From the NCBI GenBank assembly GCA_934373455.1, contig CAKRON010000090.1:1-10004 (forward strand): a DNA stretch of 10,004 nt, in the 5' to 3' direction. This stretch comes from an uncultured Marvinbryantia sp. (lineage in GTDB: Bacteria; Bacillota; Clostridia; Lachnospirales; Lachnospiraceae). Made by a program: the position numbers and the translations under genes. Position 1 is the first letter of the stretch, and each line of letters begins with the position of its first letter. Positions 1-5,423 of this stretch are shown piece after piece. The notes under the pieces are model-generated. The model had not been told where the DNA came from. It ran no database searches and was given only the letters and a program-made list of their open reading frames with translations.

Positions 1-213
1 CCGCTTTCCTTCGTTCTCTCCTGGTACGAACAGAAGGCAGTCTGCATCCTGTTAACGCTTCTGCACCTGGGAATCAAAAACATCCGTCTCGGTCCTTCTC
101 TCCCGGCGTTTTTGTCTCCTAATATTCTGAACTTTTTGGTGGAAAATTATGGTATTGCACCTATTACCACCCCAGAAGAAGACATCAAAACACTGATGAA
201 TCACAACAAATAA
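1..213 (+). CDS. hcp: Hydroxylamine reductase / hybrid cluster protein, C-terminal end (partial)
   Basis: The first 70 codons of the window stay open in frame 1 and end at a TAA (211-213). The 5' part of the gene lies outside the window. The peptide contains LSWYEQKAV, then [15 protein letters not shown], then [15 protein letters not shown] and a TPEED tail. I recognise this as the conserved C-terminus of Hcp, which holds a hybrid Fe-S-O cluster and is known as a hydroxylamine reductase or NO reductase in nitrosative stress of anaerobes. The glutamate of WYEQKA fits the conserved cluster-ligand region near the C-terminus of the family. The tail length is as expected, so the 3' end looks intact. 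The next gene is 96 bp downstream and has its own promoter, so the two are probably separate units. The family call is confident; which Hcp class it belongs to cannot be judged from this fragment. Confidence 0.88.
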   Translation, partial: PLSFVLSWYEQKAVCILLTLLHLGIKNIRLGPSLPAFLSPNILNFLVENYGIAPITTPEEDIKTLMNHNK

Positions 214-228
214 TTTTTGTATTTTTTT

Positions 229-249
229 CAGAAAACTTATTCTGTTTTT
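229..249 (+). terminator. Weak hairpin plus T-run after hcp
   Basis: CAGAA (229-233) and TTCTG (240-244) can pair across a 6-nt loop and are followed by five T's (245-249). A 5-bp AT-rich stem is weak for an intrinsic terminator. It overlaps the -35 region of the downstream promoter, so it may not be functional. Confidence 0.25.
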
Positions 250-267
250 CAGCTTCTGTGGTATAAT
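237..267 (+). promoter_or_regulatory. Extended -10 promoter for the CHASE-GGDEF gene
   Basis: A perfect TATAAT (262-267) is preceded by TG at 259-260 with one base between, which makes an extended -10 element. The -35 region around 237-244 (TTATTC) is poor, as is common for extended -10 promoters. Transcription would start near 274, giving a leader of about 35 nt before the GTG at 310. Confidence 0.6.
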
Positions 268-309
268 GCTTTATCATAAAAATCGCATGGATAAAACGAG
301 GTAAACCAA

Positions 310-2067
310 GTGAAGAAGAAAACACTTGTGCCTCTTATCGTTTTTTTACTGGGCTTATGCCTTGTTAATTTAATTGTATATAACACAGACACCCACGAAA
401 AAGAGCAGAGACACATAACAGCACAATTAAACGCAGCCACCTATGGTGAGCGCATAAAGAATGAAATTACAGACGGAATTGAGATTACAGATGCCTTGGA
501 ACAGATTCTAATCAGTGAAAATGGCGAGATCCATCAGTTTGAAACGATTGCTGAAAATCTTATGTCTGATTCTATTGAAAGCGTGCAGCTTGCTCCTAAT
601 GGTGTTGTTACAGACATTTATCCGGCTGAGGGAAATGAGGCAGGTAAGATTGATCTGATCCATGATAAAGACCGTGGAAAGATTTCCTGTTACGCCAGAG
701 ACAACCATACAATCATTACGCAAGGTCCCTTCGAATTGAAACAAGGCGGATATGGAATTGCAGTCCGCAATCCAGTATACCTGAAAGATAAAAACGGACA
801 AGAGTATTTTTGGGGATTTACGATTGTTATCCTGCGTGTTCCGGATATTTTTTCAGATGCCATCAGTGCACTTTCAAATTTTGGATACGAATATAAAATT
901 TCCAAAACAGACACTCCCTGGAGTGATACTTATAAAGTGGTTTATCAGTCAGATGGTCAAATAAATCAACCTGTTTCCTATGCATTTACAATAGGCGATG
1001 ATAACTGGAAATTTGAAGTAACTCCTAAAATTGGATGGAGAAATAACACACTACTTGTAATCATCAGCGGAATATTTCTTACGATAAGCCTTCTTCTGTC
1101 AGTTCTTACCAGAGTATGGTTAGTAGCAAAAGAACATAAGAATATATATCAAATACTGGCACGCACAGATGCTCTTACAAATATTTATAACCGCTATGGA
1201 TTTGATGAATTTGCAGAAAAAATGATTTCCCAAAATCCACAAACACATTTTGTGGCTGCACTCCTTGATATTGATGACTTTAAGTTTATCAATGATATCT
1301 ATGGACATAGCTACGGAGACAGAGCATTAAAGAGTCTTGCAGACAGCATGAAGGCTTTTTTCCCATCCGATGCATTACTGGGAAGAAACGGTGGGGACGA
1401 ATTCTGCATTCTTTTACCAAATTGTACCTTGAAAGAAGCAGATAAACAGCTGCAGCAATTTACAATGCTTCCAAAGACATTCTCATGTCACGGTGAAAAA
1501 CATGTGTTTTATATATCTCTCGGATATGCAGAATATCCAACATTCGCTGCAAACCATTCACAGCTTATGCGCTATGCAGATGCGGCACTTTATGAGATAA
1601 AACTTCATGGAAAAAATGGATGTATGGCTTACAAAAAAGGTCTCCAATCAGGAGTCCGCAAACAGCTTGGATTTGCATTCAAAGATATTTCAGAACATCT
1701 TCCAGGTGCATTTATCATATACAGAGCTGACCGAGAAGATGATGAGCTATTTTATGCAAACAATGAATTTCTTCATATATCCGGGTATAAAAATATAGAT
1801 GAATTATTCAGACTTACTAAGAAAAGTTTCCGCAACCTGATTCGTGAAGACGAACAAAAACAGATAGAATCCAGTATCTGGGAACAGATTGACAGCGGTA
1901 ATGAAAATGACTATATTCATTTTCATCTTCGAAAGGCTGACGGAACTTACCTTTCTGTGCTTGATCATGGAAGAATTGTAGAAAGCCAGCAATACGGAAA
2001 GGTATTTTATGTATTGTTCATGGATTGGGAAGATATGCATATTCGTTACAGTGATAAATTTTCATGA
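310..2067 (+). CDS. Membrane diguanylate cyclase: CHASE sensor, GGDEF domain, C-terminal PAS
   Basis: 585 residues from a GTG start; GAGGT at 298-302 lies 7 nt upstream, and no in-frame ATG precedes the first membrane helix. Helix 1 is about residues 6-24. An extracytoplasmic CHASE domain (about 55-190) shows SVQLAPNGVV and a GPF-L-QGGYG motif. Helix 2 is about 247-272. The GGDEF domain (about 285-450) has LDIDDFKFIND metal/substrate residues and an exact GGDEF at 361-365, so c-di-GMP synthesis from two GTP is expected. The RxxD inhibitory site is missing: the equivalent stretch before GGDEF reads PSDA. A PAS-like fold occupies about 462-575 and ends the protein; no EAL domain follows. The external ligand is unknown. 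The gene converges on the kinase genes and ends 23 bp before a hairpin terminator. Confidence 0.9.
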   Translation: MKKKTLVPLIVFLLGLCLVNLIVYNTDTHEKEQRHITAQLNAATYGERIKNEITDGIEITDALEQILISENGEIHQFETIAENLMSDSIESVQLAPNGVVTDIYPAEGNEAGKIDLIHDKDRGKISCYARDNHTIITQGPFELKQGGYGIAVRNPVYLKDKNGQEYFWGFTIVILRVPDIFSDAISALSNFGYEYKISKTDTPWSDTYKVVYQSDGQINQPVSYAFTIGDDNWKFEVTPKIGWRNNTLLVIISGIFLTISLLLSVLTRVWLVAKEHKNIYQILARTDALTNIYNRYGFDEFAEKMISQNPQTHFVAALLDIDDFKFINDIYGHSYGDRALKSLADSMKAFFPSDALLGRNGGDEFCILLPNCTLKEADKQLQQFTMLPKTFSCHGEKHVFYISLGYAEYPTFAANHSQLMRYADAALYEIKLHGKNGCMAYKKGLQSGVRKQLGFAFKDISEHLPGAFIIYRADREDDELFYANNEFLHISGYKNIDELFRLTKKSFRNLIREDEQKQIESSIWEQIDSGNENDYIHFHLRKADGTYLSVLDHGRIVESQQYGKVFYVLFMDWEDMHIRYSDKFS

Positions 2068-2090
2068 TAATATAATATTGTAAAAAGAGA

Positions 2091-2117
2091 AAGGGGCTGT
2101 CATACGATAAGCCCCTT
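2091..2117. terminator. Hairpin terminator between converging units
   Basis: AAGGGGCT (2091-2098) and AGCCCCTT (2110-2117) form a perfect 8-bp stem with an 11-nt loop. On the minus strand it is followed by TCTCTTTTTA, a reasonable U-tract, so it should terminate the minus-strand transcripts. On the plus strand the following bases are only moderately T-rich, so termination of the GGDEF gene is plausible but weaker. Confidence 0.65.
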
Positions 2118-2163
2118 ATTGATTCTAATCTTTTTCATACGTACTACTATTGATATTTTCTCG

Positions 2164-2298
2164 TTACCTTATAATTTCTGCTAACATCGACAGTAGCTTA
2201 TCCACCTAGATTGGTTTTGCTATATGACCATTCATACCGGCTGTAATCGCATCTTTCTTATCTTCTTCAAATGCACTCGCAGTCATTGCAATAACTCT
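2164..2298 (-). pseudogene. Receiver-domain C-terminal remnant (end of a decayed hybrid kinase)
   Basis: Reading the minus strand from 2295 gives VIAMTASAFEEDKKDAI, then TAGMNGHIAKPI, a stop (TAG, 2206-2208), then VDKLLSMLAEIIR and a TAA at 2164-2166. This is the beta-5 to alpha-5 end of a response-regulator receiver: AMTA carries the conserved Thr/Ser and AKP the conserved Lys. The matching segment in the kinase at 3654-5210 reads IIAMTANAFEEDKKKAF. The in-frame TAG and the lack of any receiver N-terminus show it is dead. It is probably the 3' end of the same gene whose 5' remains lie at 3120-3611, the cassette at about 2299-3197 having separated the two. Origin from a second lost kinase cannot be excluded. 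Confidence 0.75.
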
Positions 2299-2909
2299 TC
2301 TGATAATAATGTATTCAAGACCGCTTTATGTTCCAATAGTTGTTCAGTTGCTCCAACAACTATCTCTGAAAATTTCGTTTCTCCGGTTTTTCTTCTTAGA
2401 ACCAAATCCAATTTTCTGGCTTTTGATGAATTTAACTCATTTCCTTTTAGCAGTGTCATCGGTTTGGCTTTTCCCGCAACAATGAAACCTAATGTAGAAC
2501 TGGCATTACCTGCAGCCAATGAGCATCGTATTCTATTTTTTTCAAAATCTTCTTCAACCGAAGTTTCGGCAGAAAACATATTCATAATAGACGGTAATGA
2601 ATTAATTTTTCTTCTGACAGAACCCTTTACTTCATGTTCATTCTGTCCTCTTTTACAAAAATCAAAATCAGCCTCTTCTAAAGTACCACTATAGCATTTT
2701 TCAAAAAATGATGTTGCATCTAAATTTGTATGTAATCCTGTAAGATGCAGATAATTATCCTCATGCGCACTTACTATATAATATTCATTCTTTTCAAATG
2801 CTTTAGAACAGAGTAAATATTCATACTCAACATAATATTTCTTATATGAATATGCACATTGAATAACAGTTTCTTTTACGCGCTGCAAAAAACTCTTTTG
2901 TTCTTCCAT
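2283..2909 (-). CDS. PBECR4-like nuclease, candidate toxin of a type III-like toxin-antitoxin module
   Basis: 208 residues from an ATG at 2909, with GGAGG (2914-2918) 4 nt upstream. There is no signal peptide or membrane helix, so it is cytoplasmic. Visible features are a Tyr-rich N-terminus (about 20-45), NYLHLTGLH (53-60), TSFFEKCYSGTL (66-76), a basic stretch VKGSVRRKI (94-102), KNRIRCSLAAG (124-134) and LLKGNEL (153-159). The HLTG motif followed by a FF-K-Y-G-L segment is what I associate with PBECR4, a Barnase-EndoU-ColicinE5/D-RelE-like RNase family; this is recognition by eye. Upstream lie a promoter, two structured tandem repeats and a terminator-like hairpin, the order seen in type III toxin-antitoxin loci. 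RNase activity restrained by that RNA is inference. The last few codons run into the receiver remnant in another frame, so the native C-terminus may be altered. No similarity to ToxN was noticed. Confidence 0.8.
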   Translation of the reverse strand: MEEQKSFLQRVKETVIQCAYSYKKYYVEYEYLLCSKAFEKNEYYIVSAHEDNYLHLTGLHTNLDATSFFEKCYSGTLEEADFDFCKRGQNEHEVKGSVRRKINSLPSIMNMFSAETSVEEDFEKNRIRCSLAAGNASSTLGFIVAGKAKPMTLLKGNELNSSKARKLDLVLRRKTGETKFSEIVVGATEQLLEHKAVLNTLLSEELLQ

Positions 2910-2920
2910 TAAACCTCCAT

Positions 2921-2961
2921 ATAATAAAGTAGAAGGATAACCTCTCAGTCATCCTTCTACT
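2921..2961 (-). terminator. Hairpin between repeat RNA and toxin gene (leaky terminator)
   Basis: On the minus strand, 2961-2951 (AGTAGAAGGAT) pairs perfectly with 2938-2928 (ATCCTTCTACT) over 11 bp with a 12-nt loop, followed by a broken U-run (TTTATTAT, 2928-2921). The ribosome-binding site of the 208-residue protein starts 3 nt further on. The interrupted U-tract suggests partial termination, so that the RNA is made in excess over the toxin mRNA as in type III systems. It could instead be a post-transcriptional element. Confidence 0.6.
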
Positions 2962-2983
2962 AATTTTTCACAGTTTATTCTGC

Positions 2984-3048
2984 AATGAGAATGGGTTTTC
3001 GGTCTCCATCCCGACCACTGGAACAGGTTTAAGGTCTCTGTTCCGACC
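2984..3048 (-). repeat. Two direct tandem repeats of 32 and 33 nt
   Basis: Unit 1 is 3048-3017 and unit 2 is 3016-2984, directly adjoining. They agree in about 24 of 33 aligned columns. Unit 1 begins GGTCGGAACAGAGACC and unit 2 begins GGTCGGGATGGAGACC. The differences are concentrated in paired positions. There are no unique spacers between units, so this is not a CRISPR array. Confidence 0.75.
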
Positions 3049-3050
3049 TT
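2984..3050 (-). ncRNA. Tandem-repeat structured RNA, candidate type III-like antitoxin
   Basis: The transcript from the promoter at 3076-3104 would contain two adjacent repeats. In repeat 1, AAGGUC (3050-3045) pairs with GACCUU (3036-3031), and GGAACAG (3044-3038) pairs with CUGUUCC (3026-3020). The two helices cross, as in an H-type pseudoknot. In repeat 2, GGUC (3016-3013) pairs with GACC (3004-3001), and GGGAUGG (3012-3006) pairs with the strand at 2994-2987 with one bulged U. The three substitutions in the 5' strand of the second helix all keep pairing: two are compensatory and one gives a G-U pair. Loop 1 is very short, so one closing pair would have to open, or the two helices could be alternatives. 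No open reading frame of note lies here. Confidence 0.62.
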
Positions 3051-3075
3051 ATAAGTATCTCTTCTTTGTATTTTT

Positions 3076-3104
3076 ATTATACACTGTCCTGAGAAAATAG
3101 TCAA
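3076..3104 (-). promoter_or_regulatory. Near-consensus sigma-A promoter of the repeat RNA and toxin
   Basis: On the minus strand, TTGACT (3104-3099) and a perfect TATAAT (3081-3076) are separated by exactly 17 nt. Transcription would start near 3069, about 20 nt before the first repeat and about 160 nt before the toxin start. A promoter this strong fits production of an abundant regulatory RNA. Confidence 0.8.
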
Positions 3105-3119
3105 AGGAAAAATACCTGC

Positions 3120-3611
3120 TCAAATGCCCTTTTTTGTGTTTTTTTGTTTCAATTGTGCTAAAAAACTAATTTTAGACATAAAATTGTTTTCATCAAATAA
3201 TCCATCCATTACCAGCATCATGATGTCCATAAAGATAAAATCAAATCTGCCTGGAACTGACCTGGAAACAATATCTTTTACGATAGAAAGTCCAAGTCCG
3301 GCACCACTATATCCATTCGTTGTTTCTTTTCCTTCCCGGGCATAGGATTCAAATGCATGTTTCTGAAATTCTTCGCTCATACCAAGTCCCGTATCGGAAC
3401 ATACAAATTCAAAAACCGCTGTCTTGTCATCACTTGAAAGTTCATTGCAATACAGGATTACTTTCCCACCTCTTCGGTTATATTTAACTGCATTTCCGGC
3501 AAGATTCTCTTTCTGATTTTCTGCTGCAAAAGCATAAACCGGACAGAATGAACAAAGGATACAAATGCACAATATAAAAATGATACTCCTTTGCAATACT
3601 GATTTATTCAT
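3120..3611 (-). pseudogene. Decayed hybrid histidine kinase: signal peptide joined to HATPase and receiver fragments
   Basis: The open frame gives about 163 residues from the ATG at 3611 (AAAGGA lies upstream; an ATG at 3638 is an alternative). Residues 1-30 are a clear signal peptide with a Cys/Ile/Leu-rich core and an AFA-A cleavage-type end. Residue 36 begins directly at the kinase N-box (NLAGNAVKYN), followed by the G1 box SDTGLGM and the G2 box GAGLGLSIV (about 103-111). After VKDIV the frame jumps into a receiver, SVPGRFDF then MDIMMLVMDGL with the phospho-acceptor Asp129, and the homology stops at about 3198. The whole sensor, the HisKA domain and most of the ATPase C-terminus are missing, yet the frame stays open. 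The remaining tail (FDENNF to TKKGI) has no receiver character and comes from the inserted cassette. The ATPase part most resembles the kinase at 5424-7838. It cannot be a working kinase. Confidence 0.75.
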
Positions 3612-3653
3612 TTTCACTTTTATCCTTTTACGTGGCATTGATTCGTGTGGGTT

Positions 3654-5210
3654 TTATAAGATCCCAAACACCTGGTCAAAGACAGCAAGTATGGTATTTA
3701 TATCAATTGGTTTTGCAATATGTGCATTCATCCCTGCTTTAAATGCCTTCTTTTTGTCCTCTTCAAAGGCATTTGCTGTCATGGCAATGATTGGTATATT
3801 GGCTTTCTTGTTATTCTTCAGGGTACGAATTTCCCTGGTTGTCATATAACCATCCATTTTAGGCATCTGGATATCCATGAAAATCAGATCATACCTGTCA
3901 TCATCCACTTCATTCATCCGTTCAACAGCATCTGTTCCGTCTTCCACTGAGTCTACTATTATTCCGATTTCTTCCAACAGAGCCGTGGCAATTTCGCGGT
4001 TCAGTTCATTATCCTCCACAAGAAGAACCTTTTTACCAGAATAACGATTTCCTCTTTCCGTTTGCTGCAATGGTTCTTCTTTTATCTCCATAGGCTTTGT
4101 CAGAACTTTCCTTAATTCTGACATAAAGATTGGCTTCTCCACAAATGCAGTGACACCAACTTCTTTCGCTTCCTGTTCGATATCTGCCCAGTCATATGCC
4201 GTCAGAATAATGATTGGTATCTCCTCCCCAACCACAGATCGGATTCTTCGTACTGTTTCGATTCCATTCATATCCGGCATCAGCCAGTCGATAATATAAG
4301 CTTTGAATGCATCGTTCTGTTCAAAGGCCTCCTTTGCTCTGATGACTGCCTCTTTTCCAGAAGTTGACCAGTCTGCCCGCATTTCAATTTCACGCAGCAT
4401 TTTGCTTACACTCATGCAGGTATGAACATCATCATCTACAACCAGTGCTCTTGCACCGATCAATTCAGGGATAGGTCCATAAACAGTAGCTTTTTCCAGT
4501 GTTTTAAAATTAAGGGTGACAACGAATTCCGTTCCTTTTCCTTCTTTACTTGTCAATGAAATGGTTCCACCCATCATATCCACGATATTCCTGGTGATTG
4601 CCATACCAAGTCCGGTCCCTTTAATTCCACTTTGGGTAGATGTCCGTTCTCTTGAGAAGGAATCAAACACATGTGCCTGAAATTCTTCAGACATTCCGAT
4701 TCCATTATCCCTGATCCTGAACTCAAAGGTAGTAAAGCCCTTTCTATTGCACGGTTTCTCAGATACACGGATATTGACCATACCACCTGCCGGAGTGAAT
4801 TTAATTGCATTACTTACTATATTTAAAAGAATCTGATTCAGACGTAATCTGTCAGTAATAACGTTCTCATGGACAACATCTTGTGTGTCAATATAAAGAT
4901 CCTGCTGTTTTGCCTGAATATTTCCCTGTATAATCGTTTTTAGATCATGGAGGATATCCGGGATGCAGACTTCCTTTTCTTCTATCTTAACACTTCCACT
5001 TTCAATACGACTCATGTCCAGAACATCATTGATCAGACTTAAAAGATGCTGACTCGACGTCCCGATTTTCGTCAGATAGTCTTTTACCAGATCCGTCTGA
5101 TCCATATGCGCCGCTGCAATGGCTGTGAAACCAAGGATCGCATTCATAAGGGTTCGGATATCATGTGACATATTATTTAAAAACGCTGTCTTTGCTTTAT
5201 TTAGATGCAT
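3654..5210 (-). CDS. Hybrid histidine kinase core with two receiver domains (N-terminally truncated)
   Basis: Cytoplasmic kinase core. I place the start at the ATG at 5210 (518 residues), which overlaps the stop region of the upstream 71-residue frame by 14 nt and so could be translated by coupling. The frame is open further to a GTG at 5282, but that has no ribosome-binding site and codes for unrelated residues. Counting from 5210: HisKA H-box with His16 in SHDIRTLMN, where the usual Pro after RT is Leu; the HATPase with NAIKFT, DNGIGM and GTGLGM; receiver 1 (ALVVDDD, phospho-Asp308 in IIDWLMPDMNG); receiver 2 (LLVEDNELN, phospho-Asp446 in MDIQMPKMDG, AMTANAF, AKPID). No sensor and no HPt domain. 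Either the second half of a frameshifted gene or a sensorless kinase made from a split operon. It lies 42 bp from the decayed kinase start at 3611. Confidence 0.8.
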   Translation of the reverse strand: MHLNKAKTAFLNNMSHDIRTLMNAILGFTAIAAAHMDQTDLVKDYLTKIGTSSQHLLSLINDVLDMSRIESGSVKIEEKEVCIPDILHDLKTIIQGNIQAKQQDLYIDTQDVVHENVITDRLRLNQILLNIVSNAIKFTPAGGMVNIRVSEKPCNRKGFTTFEFRIRDNGIGMSEEFQAHVFDSFSRERTSTQSGIKGTGLGMAITRNIVDMMGGTISLTSKEGKGTEFVVTLNFKTLEKATVYGPIPELIGARALVVDDDVHTCMSVSKMLREIEMRADWSTSGKEAVIRAKEAFEQNDAFKAYIIDWLMPDMNGIETVRRIRSVVGEEIPIIILTAYDWADIEQEAKEVGVTAFVEKPIFMSELRKVLTKPMEIKEEPLQQTERGNRYSGKKVLLVEDNELNREIATALLEEIGIIVDSVEDGTDAVERMNEVDDDRYDLIFMDIQMPKMDGYMTTREIRTLKNNKKANIPIIAMTANAFEEDKKKAFKAGMNAHIAKPIDINTILAVFDQVFGIL

Positions 5211-5412
5211 AACGCATAATTTTCTCACAGATATAATCATCAAATATTTGCTCATCCGACTCCGGAAAAATATTTTCACCACTTAACAGCTTCGTATCCT
5301 GATGAAGCTTAAAACATTTTCCTGTATCTTCAAAATCAATGTACAGAATTTCTATATAATGGTTTTTAAGAGCCTTTTCATATATTACAGACTGAACTGC
5401 TTTCTCTAACAA
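5197..5412 (-). pseudogene. N-terminal fragment of the split hybrid kinase (71 residues)
   Basis: TTG start at 5412 with a strong AGGAGG ribosome-binding site 7 nt upstream, 11 bp after the stop of the multi-PAS kinase. This is a true gene start in an operon. The product, beginning LEKAVQSVIYEKALKNHYIE and containing ILYIDFEDTGKCFKLHQ, looks like the first strands of a PAS-like sensor domain. It stops at a TAA (5197-5199) just before the kinase core in another frame. In related kinases a fuller sensor would be expected between such a start and the NKAKTAFLNN linker, so I infer a deletion plus frameshift at about 5200-5215. It could still be translated as a small protein coupled to the core through the overlapping ATG at 5210. 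Confidence 0.6.
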
Positions 5413-5423
5413 CTGAATGCCTC

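Noticed and set aside
2224..2694. 156-residue plus-strand open frame
   Set aside because: Antisense to the toxin gene and the receiver remnant, no ribosome-binding site, composition typical of a reverse-strand shadow.
2283..2909. ToxN, CptN or TenpN family assignment for the toxin
   Set aside because: The motifs do not resemble ToxN as I recall it, while HLTG and its surroundings look like PBECR4. A profile search could still change this.
2984..3048. Possible CRISPR repeats
   Set aside because: Only two units, directly adjoining with no spacers, and the units differ at pairing positions. They fit a structured RNA instead.
2984..3050. Riboswitch or T-box leader for the 208-residue gene
   Set aside because: No match to a riboswitch or T-box core that I recognise. 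Tandem repetition with crossing helices fits a type III antitoxin better, although a cis-acting leader cannot be fully excluded.
2290..3197. Insertion sequence
   Set aside because: No transposase, no terminal inverted repeats and no clear direct repeats at the two receiver junctions.
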